Positions 48,771-58,869 of a stretch of 64,000 bases of DNA are shown piece by piece. Made by a program: the position numbers and the translations under genes. The first letter of the stretch is position 1, and each line of letters opens with the position of its first letter. Under the pieces are notes generated by a model that was not told where the DNA came from, did not search any database, and saw only the letters and a program-made list of their open reading frames with translations. The stretch spans positions 372,001 to 436,000 of the forward strand of contig NZ_SDQC01000001.1 of NCBI RefSeq assembly GCF_004153445.1, given 5' to 3'. This DNA comes from Allopusillimonas soli (GTDB taxonomy: Bacteria > Pseudomonadota > Gammaproteobacteria > Burkholderiales > Burkholderiaceae_B).

Positions 48771-48799
48771 ATTGTAGCCCGCAGCGCCATCCCGGACAA
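48771..48799 (-). promoter_or_regulatory. Predicted promoter of the MgtC-like/ctaG/bepA operon
   Basis: On the minus strand TTGTCC (48799-48794), a 17-base spacer and TACAAT (48776-48771). Transcription would start near 48764. Confidence 0.6.
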
Positions 48800-48865
48800 G
48801 GCCGAGGATGTATCGCCATGCAAATGCGGCATCCATCAAACAGAAACAGCCCGCCGGCAGTCAGT

Positions 48866-49300
48866 TCAGATAACGAGCCCATCGAGCCAGCCTAGCGCCT
48901 TGTATACATGAAGGACGATGAGGGCAATACCAAAGGTGAGCACAGCCGCGCCGACGAGCGTGGAGAATATGGCTGCGAATACCGCGCTCCATCCCGTTTG
49001 ATTGCAGCGGCCCGATCGCGGGTTATAGCGCGCATCGAACCATTCGTCCGTCTTGAGCGCAAACACAAGCGACTCGATGAACCCGGCGGTGATAGGTATG
49101 ATGAGAATGAGAAAAGGCGGACTGTCCCACCACACCGGGTAAAGCCGGGACAAGGCCAGCATAAGCACGCCGAATGCCGTGATCGCCCAGGCGCGAGGCC
49201 TGCCCAGATACCACCAGTGGGCGCCAATGACGCCAAACAGCGATGCCAGCCAGGCAGCGGCCACTTTGCTGCGGTGATAAGAGGGGGATGTCGTGGTCAT
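48866..49300 (-). CDS. TM2 domain-containing membrane protein
   Basis: 144 residues with three or four membrane helices. SKVAAAWLASLFGVIGAHWWYLGRPRAW matches the TM2 pattern (KxxAxxLA-FFLGGxGxHRFYLG), followed by a second and third helix pair, an addition at the C-terminus. TM2 proteins have no established role in bacteria. The ATG at 49300 gives an AAGG spacing of five bases; an ATG immediately upstream at 49303 is an alternative. Divergent from the ubiH-like gene. Confidence 0.8.
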   Translation of the reverse strand: MTTTSPSYHRSKVAAAWLASLFGVIGAHWWYLGRPRAWAITAFGVLMLALSRLYPVWWDSPPFLILIIPITAGFIESLVFALKTDEWFDARYNPRSGRCNQTGWSAVFAAIFSTLVGAAVLTFGIALIVLHVYKALGWLDGLVI

Positions 49301-49416
49301 CATGGCCTTGCGCGACGCGCTGTGAAACAGAATTGACGAGCTGGACAATGTCGCCGGGACACCACCAAGCGTACACCTTAAAATCGTAGGCATTGTAGTC
49401 AAGCCAGGAATAGTTC

Positions 49417-50613
49417 GTGAAGCCGCACACATTCGATATCGTCATCAGCGGCGCGGGCCCGGTGGGCAGCGCGCTTGCGCTGATGCTCGCGCGCCGGGCC
49501 GCTGAACCGCAGCGCATCGCAGTGGTGGGGCGCGCACTTTCGACGAACTCCGCCGCGGCTCAGCAAGGCAGGCCAGATCCTCGCACCCTTGCGCTTAACC
49601 ACGGCAGCCGCAGCCTGCTGGAGCAGTTGGGCGCCTGGCCGGTTGCGGCCGCAGACATCACCACCGTGCATGTTTCCCAACGCGGCAGGCTGGGCCGAAC
49701 ACTGATCCAGCAGGAAGAACTGGGCGTACCGCGCTTGGGCAGTGTTGCCACCTATGATGATGTTTTGGCCAGCCTGCATCGGGCGCTGGCGCGCAGCGGG
49801 GTCACTGTGCTCGACGAAGCCGAGCCCACAGGCGCGCAACCGGAAGCCGCGAACCCGCGGGCCGAAGGCACCGATCCGCATGGCGTCACGCTGCCCATTG
49901 CCGGGGGAACGATACGTGCGGCCCTGCGCGTGCGCTCCGATGGGGCGCGACCGCGGGGCCTGACACGCAGTTATGGACAGCACGCGCTGCTGACGCTGGC
50001 CCGGGCATCGCGACCTCGGCCGGGCTGGGCCTACGAGCGGTTCACGCGTCACGGACCACTGGCATTGCTGCCCCACCCTGCGGGAGAGGGCATCTACGGC
50101 ATTGTCTGGTGCAATACCCCGCCCGAAGCTGAACGTCTTCAGGCATGTTCGCAAGCCCAGTTCAACACCGAACTGGGCTGTACCTTCGGCGAACGGCTAG
50201 GCCGCCTGGAAATACTTGCCGACCGGCATGTATTTCCGCTGCAGTTGCATGCCGGGCCTTCGCAGCTGGATGCACGCAGCGTGGCAATAGGGAATGCCGC
50301 CCAGACGCTGCATCCGGTCGCGGGCCAGGGCCTGAACCTGGGCTTGCGCGACGCTGCGCAGCTCGCCCTGGCCCTGGCGCCCTGGCTGGCCCAACCAGAT
50401 ACCGATCCATCCCCCGCGCTTGCGGCCTTTGCGCGACTGCGCCGTCCCGACCGCTGGCTGACCGCGGCCGTCACGGACTTCCTGCCGCGCGTGTTCGCAA
50501 CCGGCAACCCGCTGGCCGAGCACGCGGCCGGCCTGGCCCTGTTGGGCCTTGACTTGGCATCGCCGCTGCGCATACCGCTGGCCCGCCATCTGCTTCAGGG
50601 CCTGCGCCGATAG
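49417..50613 (+). CDS. UbiH/UbiF/COQ6-type FAD-dependent monooxygenase
   Basis: 398 residues. FDIVISGAGPVGSALALMLARR is the FAD GxGxxG region, and VAIGNAAQTLHPVAGQGLNLGLRDA the second FAD motif with the family His-Pro-Val-Ala-Gly-Gln. These enzymes hydroxylate the ubiquinone ring; which carbon (UbiH, UbiF or UbiI type) is not decided by reading. The start is a GTG at 49417 with AGGAA upstream. In related genomes it sits ahead of dusB, as here. Confidence 0.87.
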   Translation: MKPHTFDIVISGAGPVGSALALMLARRAAEPQRIAVVGRALSTNSAAAQQGRPDPRTLALNHGSRSLLEQLGAWPVAAADITTVHVSQRGRLGRTLIQQEELGVPRLGSVATYDDVLASLHRALARSGVTVLDEAEPTGAQPEAANPRAEGTDPHGVTLPIAGGTIRAALRVRSDGARPRGLTRSYGQHALLTLARASRPRPGWAYERFTRHGPLALLPHPAGEGIYGIVWCNTPPEAERLQACSQAQFNTELGCTFGERLGRLEILADRHVFPLQLHAGPSQLDARSVAIGNAAQTLHPVAGQGLNLGLRDAAQLALALAPWLAQPDTDPSPALAAFARLRRPDRWLTAAVTDFLPRVFATGNPLAEHAAGLALLGLDLASPLRIPLARHLLQGLRR

Positions 50614-50690
50614 CATCCATGCCCGCGCAGCCCTTGCGCGCTTTTCCGGGCGTCCGTCACCCCGGTTGGCAAGAGGGTTAAAATCCCCCC

Positions 50691-51743
50691 ATGCGCATCG
50701 GCTCCTGGTCTTTTTCCAATCCCGTCTTCGTGGCACCCATGGCGGGCGTTACCGATCGCCCCTATCGCAAGCTATGCAAGACGCTGGGGGCCGGTTACGC
50801 CGTGTCCGAGATGGCAGCCAGCAATCCCCGTCTGTGGGAAAGCGTCAAGACATCGCGGCGTCTGGACCACGAAGGGGAAATCGACCCCATTGCCGTACAG
50901 ATTGCCGGCTCCGATCCCGGCATGATGGCCGAGGCTGCTGTCTTCAATATCGGCAAAGGTGCGCGCATCATCGACATCAACATGGGCTGCCCCGTCAAGA
51001 AGGTCTGCAATGTCGCGTCGGGCTCGGCGCTGCTGCGCGACGAAAAGCGGGTATCCGATATCCTGCGTAGTGTGGTCGCCGCGTGTCATCCGCTGGGCGT
51101 GCCGGTCACCCTCAAGACCCGAACCGGATGGGACCGCAATACGCGCAATGCGTTGCGCATCGGGTTGCTGGCGCAGGACATCGGCGTGGATGCCTTGATT
51201 CTGCATGGCCGCACGCGCTGCGACATGTACCAGGGCGAGGCAGAATACGACACGATACGCGATGTCAAGCAGGCGCTGGACATCCCTGTGGTCGCCAATG
51301 GCGATATCGACAGCCCCGAAAAGGCCCGATATGTACTAGACTACACAGGCGCCGACGCAATCATGGTCGGAAGAGCAGCCCAGGGTCGGCCCTGGATATT
51401 CCGCGAAATCAGCCATTACCTGCAAACCGGCACTCATCTGCCGCCACCCACGTACGGCGAATTGCGCGACTGCCTGCTCGACCACCTTGAAGACCACTAC
51501 CGCTTTTACGGCGAATATACTGGCGTACGTTCCGCGCGCAAGCATATAGGCTGGTATCTGGCCGATTTGCCCGATGCACAGGATTTCCTGCCGCACATCA
51601 AGCAACTGGACAGTACCCACGAACAAACGCGCGCGATTGAGCAATGGTTTGACCGCCATCCACGCAGCGCAGCCATGGTGGCGCAGCCTGTCACATCGGC
51701 CATGGCTGCCGGCCATCGCCATATCCAACTCCATGCATCATGA
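50691..51743 (+). CDS. dusB: tRNA-dihydrouridine synthase B
   Basis: 350 residues. FMN enzyme reducing uridine 17-region positions of tRNA. FVAPMAGVTDRPYRKLCKTLGA at the start, DINMGCPVKKVCNVASGSALL with the catalytic Cys, and AIMVGRAAQGRPWIF are the Dus features. TAAAAT lies six bases before the ATG, and no strong SD is seen. The stop overlaps the fis start (ATGA), the well known dusB-fis operon. Confidence 0.95.
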   Translation: MRIGSWSFSNPVFVAPMAGVTDRPYRKLCKTLGAGYAVSEMAASNPRLWESVKTSRRLDHEGEIDPIAVQIAGSDPGMMAEAAVFNIGKGARIIDINMGCPVKKVCNVASGSALLRDEKRVSDILRSVVAACHPLGVPVTLKTRTGWDRNTRNALRIGLLAQDIGVDALILHGRTRCDMYQGEAEYDTIRDVKQALDIPVVANGDIDSPEKARYVLDYTGADAIMVGRAAQGRPWIFREISHYLQTGTHLPPPTYGELRDCLLDHLEDHYRFYGEYTGVRSARKHIGWYLADLPDAQDFLPHIKQLDSTHEQTRAIEQWFDRHPRSAAMVAQPVTSAMAAGHRHIQLHAS

Positions 51744-51979
51744 GAAAAACAAACCTTCTGCAACAATCCGTCCGCGAACAATTGCAACGCTATCTGGCTG
51801 ACTTGGGCGATTCCGAACCGCGCGACATGCTTGCCATGGTCGTCAATTGCGTCGAACGCCCGGTGCTCGAAATCGCGCTTGAGCAGTCGCGGGGCAACCA
51901 GTCCAAGGCGGCTGAAATGCTTGGCATTACACGCAGTACCCTGCGAAAGAAACTGCAGGCCCACAATCTGCAGCCCTGA
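51740..51979 (+). CDS. fis: Nucleoid-associated regulator Fis
   Basis: 79 residues, shorter than E. coli Fis but typical for betaproteobacteria. The helix-turn-helix end is [21 protein letters not shown], preceded by [15 protein letters not shown]. It bends DNA and modulates rRNA and growth-linked promoters. Overlaps dusB by four bases, so it is co-translated. purH follows after 52 bases. Confidence 0.95.
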   Translation: MRKTNLLQQSVREQLQRYLADLGDSEPRDMLAMVVNCVERPVLEIALEQSRGNQSKAAEMLGITRSTLRKKLQAHNLQP

Positions 51980-52031
51980 GCCCTGGCATCCGCACCGTAT
52001 CCCTATTTCACTACCTTCACCTTCTCCATTC

Positions 52032-53624
52032 ATGAAAATCCAGACTGCCCTGCTTTCGGTTTCCGACAAAACCGGTATCGTTGAATTTGCCCAGGCATTG
52101 GCCCAACGCGGCGTAAGACTGTTGTCCACCGGCGGCACCGCGCGCCTGCTGGCCCAAGCCGGCCTTGAGGTCACGGAAGTGGCCGATCACACCGGCTCGC
52201 CGGAAATTCTCGATGGTCGCGTCAAGACGCTGCACCCCAAGATCCATGGCGGCCTCCTGGCGCGCCGTGACAGCGAGCAGCACATGAACACGCTGCGCGA
52301 GCAGGGCATAGACCGCATCGACCTGCTGGTCGTGAACCTGTACCCCTTCCGGGAAACCATTGCCCGCGACGACTGTACCTTCGCCGACGCCGTCGAGAAC
52401 ATCGATATCGGCGGCCCCGCCATGCTGCGCGCCGCCGCCAAGAATCACGGCACGGCGCAGGGCGGCGTGACGGTCGTGATTGATCCGGCGGATTATTCCC
52501 GCCTGCTGGCGGACATGGACGGCCCCGCTGGAGCGCCCTCCTACGCTCTGCGCCTGGAACTGGCCGCGAAAACCTATGCCCACACTGCCGCCTACGACGG
52601 CGCCATCGCCGCCTACCTCACCAGCCTGAGCGAAACGGAACCCGCCCAGGATAAAACACCGCAGCGTGCGCCGTGGCCGGGCGTGCTCACCATACAGGCC
52701 CGCCAGCAGCAGGTGCTGCGCTATGGCGAGAATCCGCACCAGGCAGCGGCCTTTTATATAGACCAGCCCTTGCCTCCCGGCTTGCTGGGCAGCTACCGCC
52801 AATTGCAGGGCAAAGAGCTGTCCTACAACAACATCGCCGATGCGGATGCGGCATGGGAATGCGTGCGCAGCTTCCAGGAAAGCGCCTGCGTCATTGTCAA
52901 GCATGCCAACCCATGCGGCGTGGCGGTTGCCGACAGCCCTCTGACCGCATATCAAAGCGCGTTCAAGACCGATCCCACGTCCGCATTCGGTGGCATTATT
53001 GCCTTCAACCGTCCCGTCGACGCGGCGACAGCACAGGCCATCAGCGCGCAGTTCGTCGAAGTGCTGCTGGCACCGGGCTACTCGTCCGAAGCCCTGGCCG
53101 TCTTCGCCGCCAAGAAAAATGTCCGTGTGCTGGAAATTCCGCAGGGCGGCGCGCATAACGCATTCGACGTCAAGCGCGTGGGCGGCGGCTGGCTGGTTCA
53201 AAGCCCCGATGCCGCCGATGTCGACGAAAGCGGACTGAAGATCGTGACCAAACTCGCCCCCACCGAGCAGCAGATGCGCGATCTGCGCTTTGCCTGGACC
53301 GTGGCCAAGTATGTGAAATCGAATGCCATTATCTTCACCGGAAACGGCATGACGCTGGGGGTGGGCGCCGGCCAGATGAGCCGTGTGGATTCCGCCCGCA
53401 TCGCTGCCATCAAAGCGGAGAACGCGGGCCTGAGCCTGGAGGGTTCCGCCGTGGCTTCCGATGCGTTCTTCCCCTTCCGTGACGGCCTGGATGTCGTCGT
53501 CGATGCCGGTGCGCGCTGCGTTATCCAGCCCGGCGGCAGTATCCGCGACGATGAAGTCATTGCAGCCGCCGACGAGCGCGGCATCGCGATGGTCTTCACC
53601 GGCATGCGTCATTTCCGCCACTGA
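52032..53624 (+). CDS. purH: Bifunctional AICAR transformylase / IMP cyclohydrolase
   Basis: 530 residues, last two steps of IMP synthesis. The N-terminal MGS-like cyclohydrolase domain has [19 protein letters not shown] and STGGTARLL with [12 protein letters not shown]; the C-terminal transformylase has [14 protein letters not shown] and [13 protein letters not shown]. The ATG at 52032 is the conserved start ([15 protein letters not shown]). Positioned between fis and ruvC, as in related genera. Confidence 0.97.
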   Translation: MKIQTALLSVSDKTGIVEFAQALAQRGVRLLSTGGTARLLAQAGLEVTEVADHTGSPEILDGRVKTLHPKIHGGLLARRDSEQHMNTLREQGIDRIDLLVVNLYPFRETIARDDCTFADAVENIDIGGPAMLRAAAKNHGTAQGGVTVVIDPADYSRLLADMDGPAGAPSYALRLELAAKTYAHTAAYDGAIAAYLTSLSETEPAQDKTPQRAPWPGVLTIQARQQQVLRYGENPHQAAAFYIDQPLPPGLLGSYRQLQGKELSYNNIADADAAWECVRSFQESACVIVKHANPCGVAVADSPLTAYQSAFKTDPTSAFGGIIAFNRPVDAATAQAISAQFVEVLLAPGYSSEALAVFAAKKNVRVLEIPQGGAHNAFDVKRVGGGWLVQSPDAADVDESGLKIVTKLAPTEQQMRDLRFAWTVAKYVKSNAIIFTGNGMTLGVGAGQMSRVDSARIAAIKAENAGLSLEGSAVASDAFFPFRDGLDVVVDAGARCVIQPGGSIRDDEVIAAADERGIAMVFTGMRHFRH

Positions 53625-53633
53625 CGGCCGGCT

Positions 53634-54179
53634 GTGCGCATACTCGGCATCGATCCCGGCCTGCGCCGCACCGGCTTCGGTGTGATCGAAGTCGAGGGCA
53701 GCCGGCTGCGCTATATCAGCAGCGGCACCATCGTCGTGCCGACCGATCAGCCGCTGGCGGGTCGGCTCAAAGTCATCCTCGACAACATACGCGAGGTTGT
53801 CCAGTCGACCCGGCCATCGGTATCGGCGCTGGAAAAAGTGTTCGTCAACGCCAACCCCACGTCTACCCTGCTGCTCGGACAGGCACGCGGGGCCGCGGTA
53901 TGCGCCCTGGCTGACAGCCTGCTCGAGGTGCATGAATATACAGCGCTGCAAATCAAGAAGTCGGTCGTAGGTAACGGCCATGCCGCCAAGGAGCAAGTAC
54001 AGAAAATGGTGCAGCATCTGCTGGAGCTGGACGGCATTCCCGCGCCCGACTCGGCTGACGCGCTGGCCTGCGCCATCTGCCACGCGCATCTGTTTCCTTT
54101 GTCCGAACGTCTGCGCCAAACCGCCGGCATCGCACCCAGTCGCCGCACGCGGGTGCGTGCAGGCAGAGTTCTTGGCTAG
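53634..54179 (+). CDS. ruvC: Holliday junction endonuclease RuvC
   Basis: 181 residues. [19 protein letters not shown] carries the first catalytic Asp, [23 protein letters not shown] the second acidic residue and [14 protein letters not shown] the last pair. Cuts four-way junctions presented by RuvAB. GTG start at 53634, nine bases after purH. Confidence 0.96.
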   Translation: MRILGIDPGLRRTGFGVIEVEGSRLRYISSGTIVVPTDQPLAGRLKVILDNIREVVQSTRPSVSALEKVFVNANPTSTLLLGQARGAAVCALADSLLEVHEYTALQIKKSVVGNGHAAKEQVQKMVQHLLELDGIPAPDSADALACAICHAHLFPLSERLRQTAGIAPSRRTRVRAGRVLG

Positions 54180-54227
54180 CGACGCCCGGCGGCGGATTCT
54201 CCTTCACCTTCTTCAGGACTGTGCCAC

Positions 54228-54803
54228 ATGATAGGACGCATAACAGGTATCTTGCTCGAGAAAACACCGCCCGTGGTATGCATAGACGTGGGCGGCGTCG
54301 GCTATGAAATCGACGTCCCCATGAGCACACTGTACGATCTGCCGGAGAACGGCGCGCGCGTGACGCTCTTTACACATCTTGCCGTGCGCGAGGATGCCCA
54401 TACACTGTACGGTTTTCTCTCCAACAAGGAACGCATGGCTTTCCGCTCGCTGATCAAGGTGACTGGCATAGGAGCAAGGACAGCCCTGGCCGTGCTTTCG
54501 GGCATGACGGTGGAAGAACTGGCCTTGGCCATTACACAACAGGAGACCGGACGCCTGACGCGCGTGCCGGGCATAGGCAAGAAAACGGCAGAGCGCCTGT
54601 TGCTGGAGCTCAAGGGCAAGTTGGGCGCCGACCTGCCCGCCAGCCCGGGGGTGCAGGCGAACGGACGGGACGATATCCTGAACGCCCTGCTGTCGCTGGG
54701 CTACTCTTCGTCGGAGTCGACGTCCGCCATGAAAAAACTGCCTCCGGACGTGGATGTGGCCGAAGGCATACGCCTGGCGCTCAAATCGCTGTCGCGCGCC
54801 TAG
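54228..54803 (+). CDS. ruvA: Holliday junction DNA helicase subunit RuvA
   Basis: 191 residues. The N-terminal OB fold is [20 protein letters not shown], with two helix-hairpin-helix elements [11 protein letters not shown] and [18 protein letters not shown] and a C-terminal RuvB-binding domain. Tetramers bind the junction and load RuvB. 48 bases after ruvC. Confidence 0.96.
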   Translation: MIGRITGILLEKTPPVVCIDVGGVGYEIDVPMSTLYDLPENGARVTLFTHLAVREDAHTLYGFLSNKERMAFRSLIKVTGIGARTALAVLSGMTVEELALAITQQETGRLTRVPGIGKKTAERLLLELKGKLGADLPASPGVQANGRDDILNALLSLGYSSSESTSAMKKLPPDVDVAEGIRLALKSLSRA

Positions 54804-54824
54804 CGGCCCACCCGCGGGCGGGCG

Positions 54825-55793
54825 TCAGCCAGCCTGCAAATGCTGGCCATAACGGGCCAGGTCCACGTTGCCGCCGCTGAGCAGCACCCCGACCCGCATG
54901 CCCTTCATAGGCACGCACTGGTTCATGGCAGCGGCGGCGCCCAGGCAGCCGGTGGGTTCCACCACGATCTTCATGCGTTCGGCGAAAAACTGCATCGCGG
55001 CCACGAGTTGTGCGTCGGACACAGTGAGAATATCCCGAACCTGATCGCGGATAATGGGAAAAGTGATCTTCCCCAGGTACTGCGTGACGGCGCCGTCCGC
55101 GATGGATTGCGGCGGCCCGATGCGGACGATTTCCCCTTTACGCAGCGACTGCAGACCGTCGTCGCCAGCCTCGGGCTCTACACCGTACACGGCACAATCG
55201 GGCGCGATGGCGCGGGCGGCGAGCAGGGATCCGGACAAAAGGCCGCCGCCGCCCAGCGGGACAAACAGCGCGTCGAGGCCGCCCACGTCTTCCAGCAGCT
55301 CCTTAACGGCGGTGCCCTGCCCCGCGATGATGTGCGGATGATCGAAAGGCGGGATAAGCGTGAGCCCCTCCTTTTGCGCCAGGTCCAGCGCAATGGCCTC
55401 GCGATCTTCGGTATTGCGGTCATAGTCGATGATGCGGGCGCCATAGCCCTCGGTAGCAGCCCGCTTGGCGCGCGGCGCATCATTCGGCATGACGATGGTG
55501 GCGGCAACGCCCAACATGCGGGCGGCAAGCGCTACGGCCTGCGCGTGATTGCCGGATGAAAAGGCCACCACGCCGGCCCGGCGCTGCTCAGGTCCAAGCC
55601 GGGCAATGGCGTTGTAACCACCCCGGAACTTGAAGGCGCCGATGCGCTGCAGGTTCTCGCACTTGAAGAACACCTGTGCGCCAAGCCTGTCGTTGAGTGT
55701 GGTGGAGGCAAGAACCGGCGTGCGATGGGCAATGCCATCGAGGACACGGCTTGCATCGAGGACGTCTTCGTAGGTGGGCAGCGCGGCAGACAT
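54825..55793 (-). CDS. Threonine/serine dehydratase-like PLP enzyme
   Basis: 322 residues of the tryptophan synthase beta-like PLP family. The PLP lysine is in IGAFKFRGGYNAIA; FSSGNHAQAVALAARML and the glycine loop VPLGGGGLLSGSLLA are also present. Family members include threonine dehydratase (catabolic), serine racemase and hydroxyaspartate ammonia-lyase; no ACT domain is present, so the feedback-regulated biosynthetic type is excluded. Which substrate is used is unknown. It lies on the opposite strand between ruvA and ruvB. Confidence 0.9.
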   Translation of the reverse strand: MSAALPTYEDVLDASRVLDGIAHRTPVLASTTLNDRLGAQVFFKCENLQRIGAFKFRGGYNAIARLGPEQRRAGVVAFSSGNHAQAVALAARMLGVAATIVMPNDAPRAKRAATEGYGARIIDYDRNTEDREAIALDLAQKEGLTLIPPFDHPHIIAGQGTAVKELLEDVGGLDALFVPLGGGGLLSGSLLAARAIAPDCAVYGVEPEAGDDGLQSLRKGEIVRIGPPQSIADGAVTQYLGKITFPIIRDQVRDILTVSDAQLVAAMQFFAERMKIVVEPTGCLGAAAAMNQCVPMKGMRVGVLLSGGNVDLARYGQHLQAG

Positions 55794-55915
55794 GTATTCA
55801 GGAACCGGATAATGACGAAAATAGGATTATGCTGCAATTTGATGCGTGTGCAAGGGTGCCCGCGATAGAGTACCATTCGATACTGTAGATATACTCAGCA
55901 TCTCTCACAGACGAC

Positions 55916-56980
55916 ATGGCCATACATTCCGATTCGCTCTCCAGCACGCCCGCGCCAGAACGCATCGTGACACCGCACAGCGCCTCGCCCAATGAAGATT
56001 CCATCGAGCGGGCCCTGCGCCCGCGCCGGCTGGACGAATACATAGGCCAGCAGCGCGCACGGGAGCAGCTCGAGATATTCATTCAGGCGGCACGCCAGCG
56101 CGGCGAGGCGCTTGATCACGTACTGCTTTTCGGACCGCCGGGGCTGGGCAAGACCACGCTGGCCCATATCGTGGCGCACGAGATGGGTGTGCAGTTGCGC
56201 CAGACGTCAGGCCCCGTGCTGGAGCGCCCGGGCGATCTGGCTGCCTTGCTTACCAATCTCGAACGCAACGACGTGCTGTTCATCGATGAAATCCACCGCC
56301 TTTCGCCTGTGGTCGAGGAAATCCTGTATCCGGCTCTGGAAGACTTCCAGATCGACATACTCATTGGCGAAGGCCCTGCCGCGCGCAGCGTCAAGATAGA
56401 CCTGCAGCCTTTCACCCTGGTGGGCGCCACCACGCGTGCGGGCATGCTCACCAATCCTCTGCGCGATCGTTTCGGCATTGTTTCGCGGCTGGAATTTTAC
56501 AGTGCCCAGGATCTCACGCACATCGTCACCCGCAGTGCGCGGCTGCTCAGTGCCGACACCACGCCTGAAGGCGCCATCGAAATCGCCCGCCGTGCTCGCG
56601 GCACGCCTCGCATTGCCAATCGCCTGTTGCGGCGCGTACGCGACTACGCCGAGGTCAAGGCGGGTGGGCGCATCGATGCCGACGTGGCCGGAGCCGCATT
56701 GTCCATGCTCGAAGTCGATCCGCAGGGCCTGGACCTCATGGACCGCAAGCTGCTCGAGGCCATTATCCACAAGTTCGATGGCGGCCCGGTGGGGGTGGAC
56801 AGCCTGGCCGCGGCCATAGGCGAAGAACGCGATACCATCGAAGACGTCATCGAGCCTTATCTCATTCAGCACGGCTACTTGCAGCGCACGCCACGTGGCC
56901 GCATGGCCACGCAGACAACATGGCGCCATCTCGGCTTGGCCGCGCCCCAGTCGGCGGGCGGCACGCCTGATCTGTTCTGA
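55916..56980 (+). CDS. ruvB: Holliday junction DNA helicase subunit RuvB
   Basis: 354 residues. AAA+ motor with Walker [20 protein letters not shown], Walker [10 protein letters not shown] and sensor [19 protein letters not shown]. Drives branch migration with RuvA. The ATG at 55916 begins the conserved N-terminus with an extended tail. Separated from ruvA by the dehydratase gene, so it needs its own promoter in the 122-base divergent region, where I see no clear consensus. Confidence 0.96.
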   Translation: MAIHSDSLSSTPAPERIVTPHSASPNEDSIERALRPRRLDEYIGQQRAREQLEIFIQAARQRGEALDHVLLFGPPGLGKTTLAHIVAHEMGVQLRQTSGPVLERPGDLAALLTNLERNDVLFIDEIHRLSPVVEEILYPALEDFQIDILIGEGPAARSVKIDLQPFTLVGATTRAGMLTNPLRDRFGIVSRLEFYSAQDLTHIVTRSARLLSADTTPEGAIEIARRARGTPRIANRLLRRVRDYAEVKAGGRIDADVAGAALSMLEVDPQGLDLMDRKLLEAIIHKFDGGPVGVDSLAAAIGEERDTIEDVIEPYLIQHGYLQRTPRGRMATQTTWRHLGLAAPQSAGGTPDLF

Positions 56981-57046
56981 GCGCAGGCCGTCCTTGCCAT
57001 TGCCTGCCTCAGCCGCCAGGCGCGGGCTCCACGGGCTTGCGTACCG

Positions 57047-58861
57047 CTACCGCGCTACGCAACGCAGCAGATCTTCTCCATACGCCTCGCGCTTTCGCAC
57101 GCCCACACCGCTGATCTGGCCCAGGTCATCCAGCGTACGCGGCGGATCCAGCGCAATCTCGCGCAAGGTAGCATCATGGAAAATGACGTATGCTGGCACG
57201 CCATGGCTGCGCGCTACTTCGGCGCGCCAGCTGCGCAAGGCCTCGAAACGGGCCTGGGCCTCCGGTGGCAGCACGATCGCAGCCTTGCCGCGCGATGCCG
57301 ATGCCCGGCCGCCCCGCGTCTTTTTCTCGGATTCACGACGCAGCATCAACGTCTGTTCGCCCTTCAGCACAGCCCGGCTGCCTTCGGTAAGCGCCAGGGT
57401 GCCGTAGCCTTCGTGATCCACAGCCAGCAGGCTTTGCGCCAGCAATTGGCGCAGCACCCCGCGCCAGGCGGACTCTGAAAGATCCGCGCCAACGCCGAAC
57501 ACCGACAGGCTGTCATGCCCGTATTCCTTGACGCGCTCAGTGAGCTTGCCGCGCAGGATGTCGATAAGGTGTCCCGCGCCAAAACGCTGCCCGCGCTCGC
57601 GCCACAGCCGATAAACCGCAGACAGGATTTTCTGGGCCGCCACCGTACCATCCCATGCCTGGGGAGGCTCAAGACAGGTGTCGCAATTGCCACAAGGCTC
57701 GATATGCTGATCGAAATAATCCAGTAGCCGCTGGCGCCGGCAGTGTACGGTTTCGCACAGCCCCAGCATGGCATCCAGCTGCGCTCCCAAGCGCCGACGA
57801 AAACTGTCATCGCCTTCCGATTGATCGATCATGCGCCGCTGCTGTACGACATCCTGAAGCCCATAGGCCAGCCAAGCCGTGGCGGGCAGGCCGTCTCGGC
57901 CGGCCCTGCCCGACTCCTGATAGTAGCCCTCGACCGACTTGGGCAGATCGATATGGGCGACAAACCGCACATCGGGCTTGTTCACGCCCATGCCAAAAGC
58001 AATGGTGGCCACCATGACCAAGCCGTCTTCGCGCAGGAAACGGGACTGATTGGCCGCCCTGACAGGCCCGCTGAGACCGGCATGATACGGCAGCGCCGGT
58101 ATGCCATGCTCGCAAAGAAATGTCGCGGTATCCTCCACGCGAGCACGCGACAGACAATACACGATGCCGCAATCGCCATCGTGCTCCGCCTTGATGAAGG
58201 CCAGCAGTTGCTTGCGCACCTCGCTCTTCTCGACAATACGGTAGCGGATGTTCGGACGGTCGAAGCTGGCCACGAAATGCGGTGCATCGTCCAGCATGAG
58301 CCGTTGCGCAATTTCACGCCTGGTGACGGTGGTGGCCGTTGCGGTCAGCGCCAGGCGCGGCACCCCTGGCCAGCGCTCATGCAGCACCGACAGGCCCAGG
58401 TATTCCGGCCGGAAATCGTGGCCCCATTGAGATACACAGTGCGCTTCATCGATGGCGAACAGGGCGATACGCCCGCGCTCGAGCAGATCCATGCAGCGAT
58501 CGGTCAACAGGCGCTCGGGCGCGACGTACAGCAGGTCAAGCTGGCCGTTGAGAAAGGCCTGCTCCACCTCGCGCGCTTCGCGCCAATCCTGCGAGGAGTT
58601 GAGATATGCGGCCCGCACGCCGAGCTCCAGCAATGCATCGACCTGATCCTGCATCAGGGCGATGAGCGGCGAAATGACCACGCCTGTGCCCGCCCGGACC
58701 AGGGCCGGAATCTGATAGCAGAGCGACTTGCCACCTCCGGTGGGCATGAGCACCAGCGCGTCGCCGCCGCCTATGACGTGGTCGATGATGGCTTGCTGGT
58801 CGCCGCGGAAGGATTCATAGCCAAAAACAGTCTGGAGCGTGTCCAGGGAAGGTGTGGTCAT
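57047..58861 (-). CDS. recQ: ATP-dependent DNA helicase RecQ
   Basis: 604 residues. Walker A LMPTGGGKSLCYQ, DEAH box AIDEAHCVSQWGHDFRPEY, GRAGRDG and the RecQ zinc region C-GNC-DTC (IEPCGNCDTC) are present; a C-terminal HRDC domain is the last 75 residues (ARFEALRSWRAEVARSHGVP). Works in RecFOR recombination and at stalled forks. ATG at 58861, eight bases after an outer-membrane-like gene on the same strand. Convergent with ruvB. Confidence 0.95.
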   Translation of the reverse strand: MTTPSLDTLQTVFGYESFRGDQQAIIDHVIGGGDALVLMPTGGGKSLCYQIPALVRAGTGVVISPLIALMQDQVDALLELGVRAAYLNSSQDWREAREVEQAFLNGQLDLLYVAPERLLTDRCMDLLERGRIALFAIDEAHCVSQWGHDFRPEYLGLSVLHERWPGVPRLALTATATTVTRREIAQRLMLDDAPHFVASFDRPNIRYRIVEKSEVRKQLLAFIKAEHDGDCGIVYCLSRARVEDTATFLCEHGIPALPYHAGLSGPVRAANQSRFLREDGLVMVATIAFGMGVNKPDVRFVAHIDLPKSVEGYYQESGRAGRDGLPATAWLAYGLQDVVQQRRMIDQSEGDDSFRRRLGAQLDAMLGLCETVHCRRQRLLDYFDQHIEPCGNCDTCLEPPQAWDGTVAAQKILSAVYRLWRERGQRFGAGHLIDILRGKLTERVKEYGHDSLSVFGVGADLSESAWRGVLRQLLAQSLLAVDHEGYGTLALTEGSRAVLKGEQTLMLRRESEKKTRGGRASASRGKAAIVLPPEAQARFEALRSWRAEVARSHGVPAYVIFHDATLREIALDPPRTLDDLGQISGVGVRKREAYGEDLLRCVAR

Positions 58862-58869
58862 GCCGGAAA

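Larger units (their letters stand above)
48499..48865. other. 367-base region between the MgtC-like and TM2 genes
   Basis: It holds the predicted promoter of the minus-strand operon (48771-48799), a 265-base leader and, within it, a 24-codon frame with a ribosome binding site. A hairpin-prone CGCCC/GGGCG pair lies near 48610-48640. From about 48800 to 48865, downstream of the TM2 gene stop, I see nothing else. Confidence 0.5.

Noticed and set aside
52017-54119. A 700-codon open frame on the minus strand across purH and ruvC.
   Set aside because: It mirrors two well supported genes in GC-rich DNA and its product has no recognisable domain or start site.
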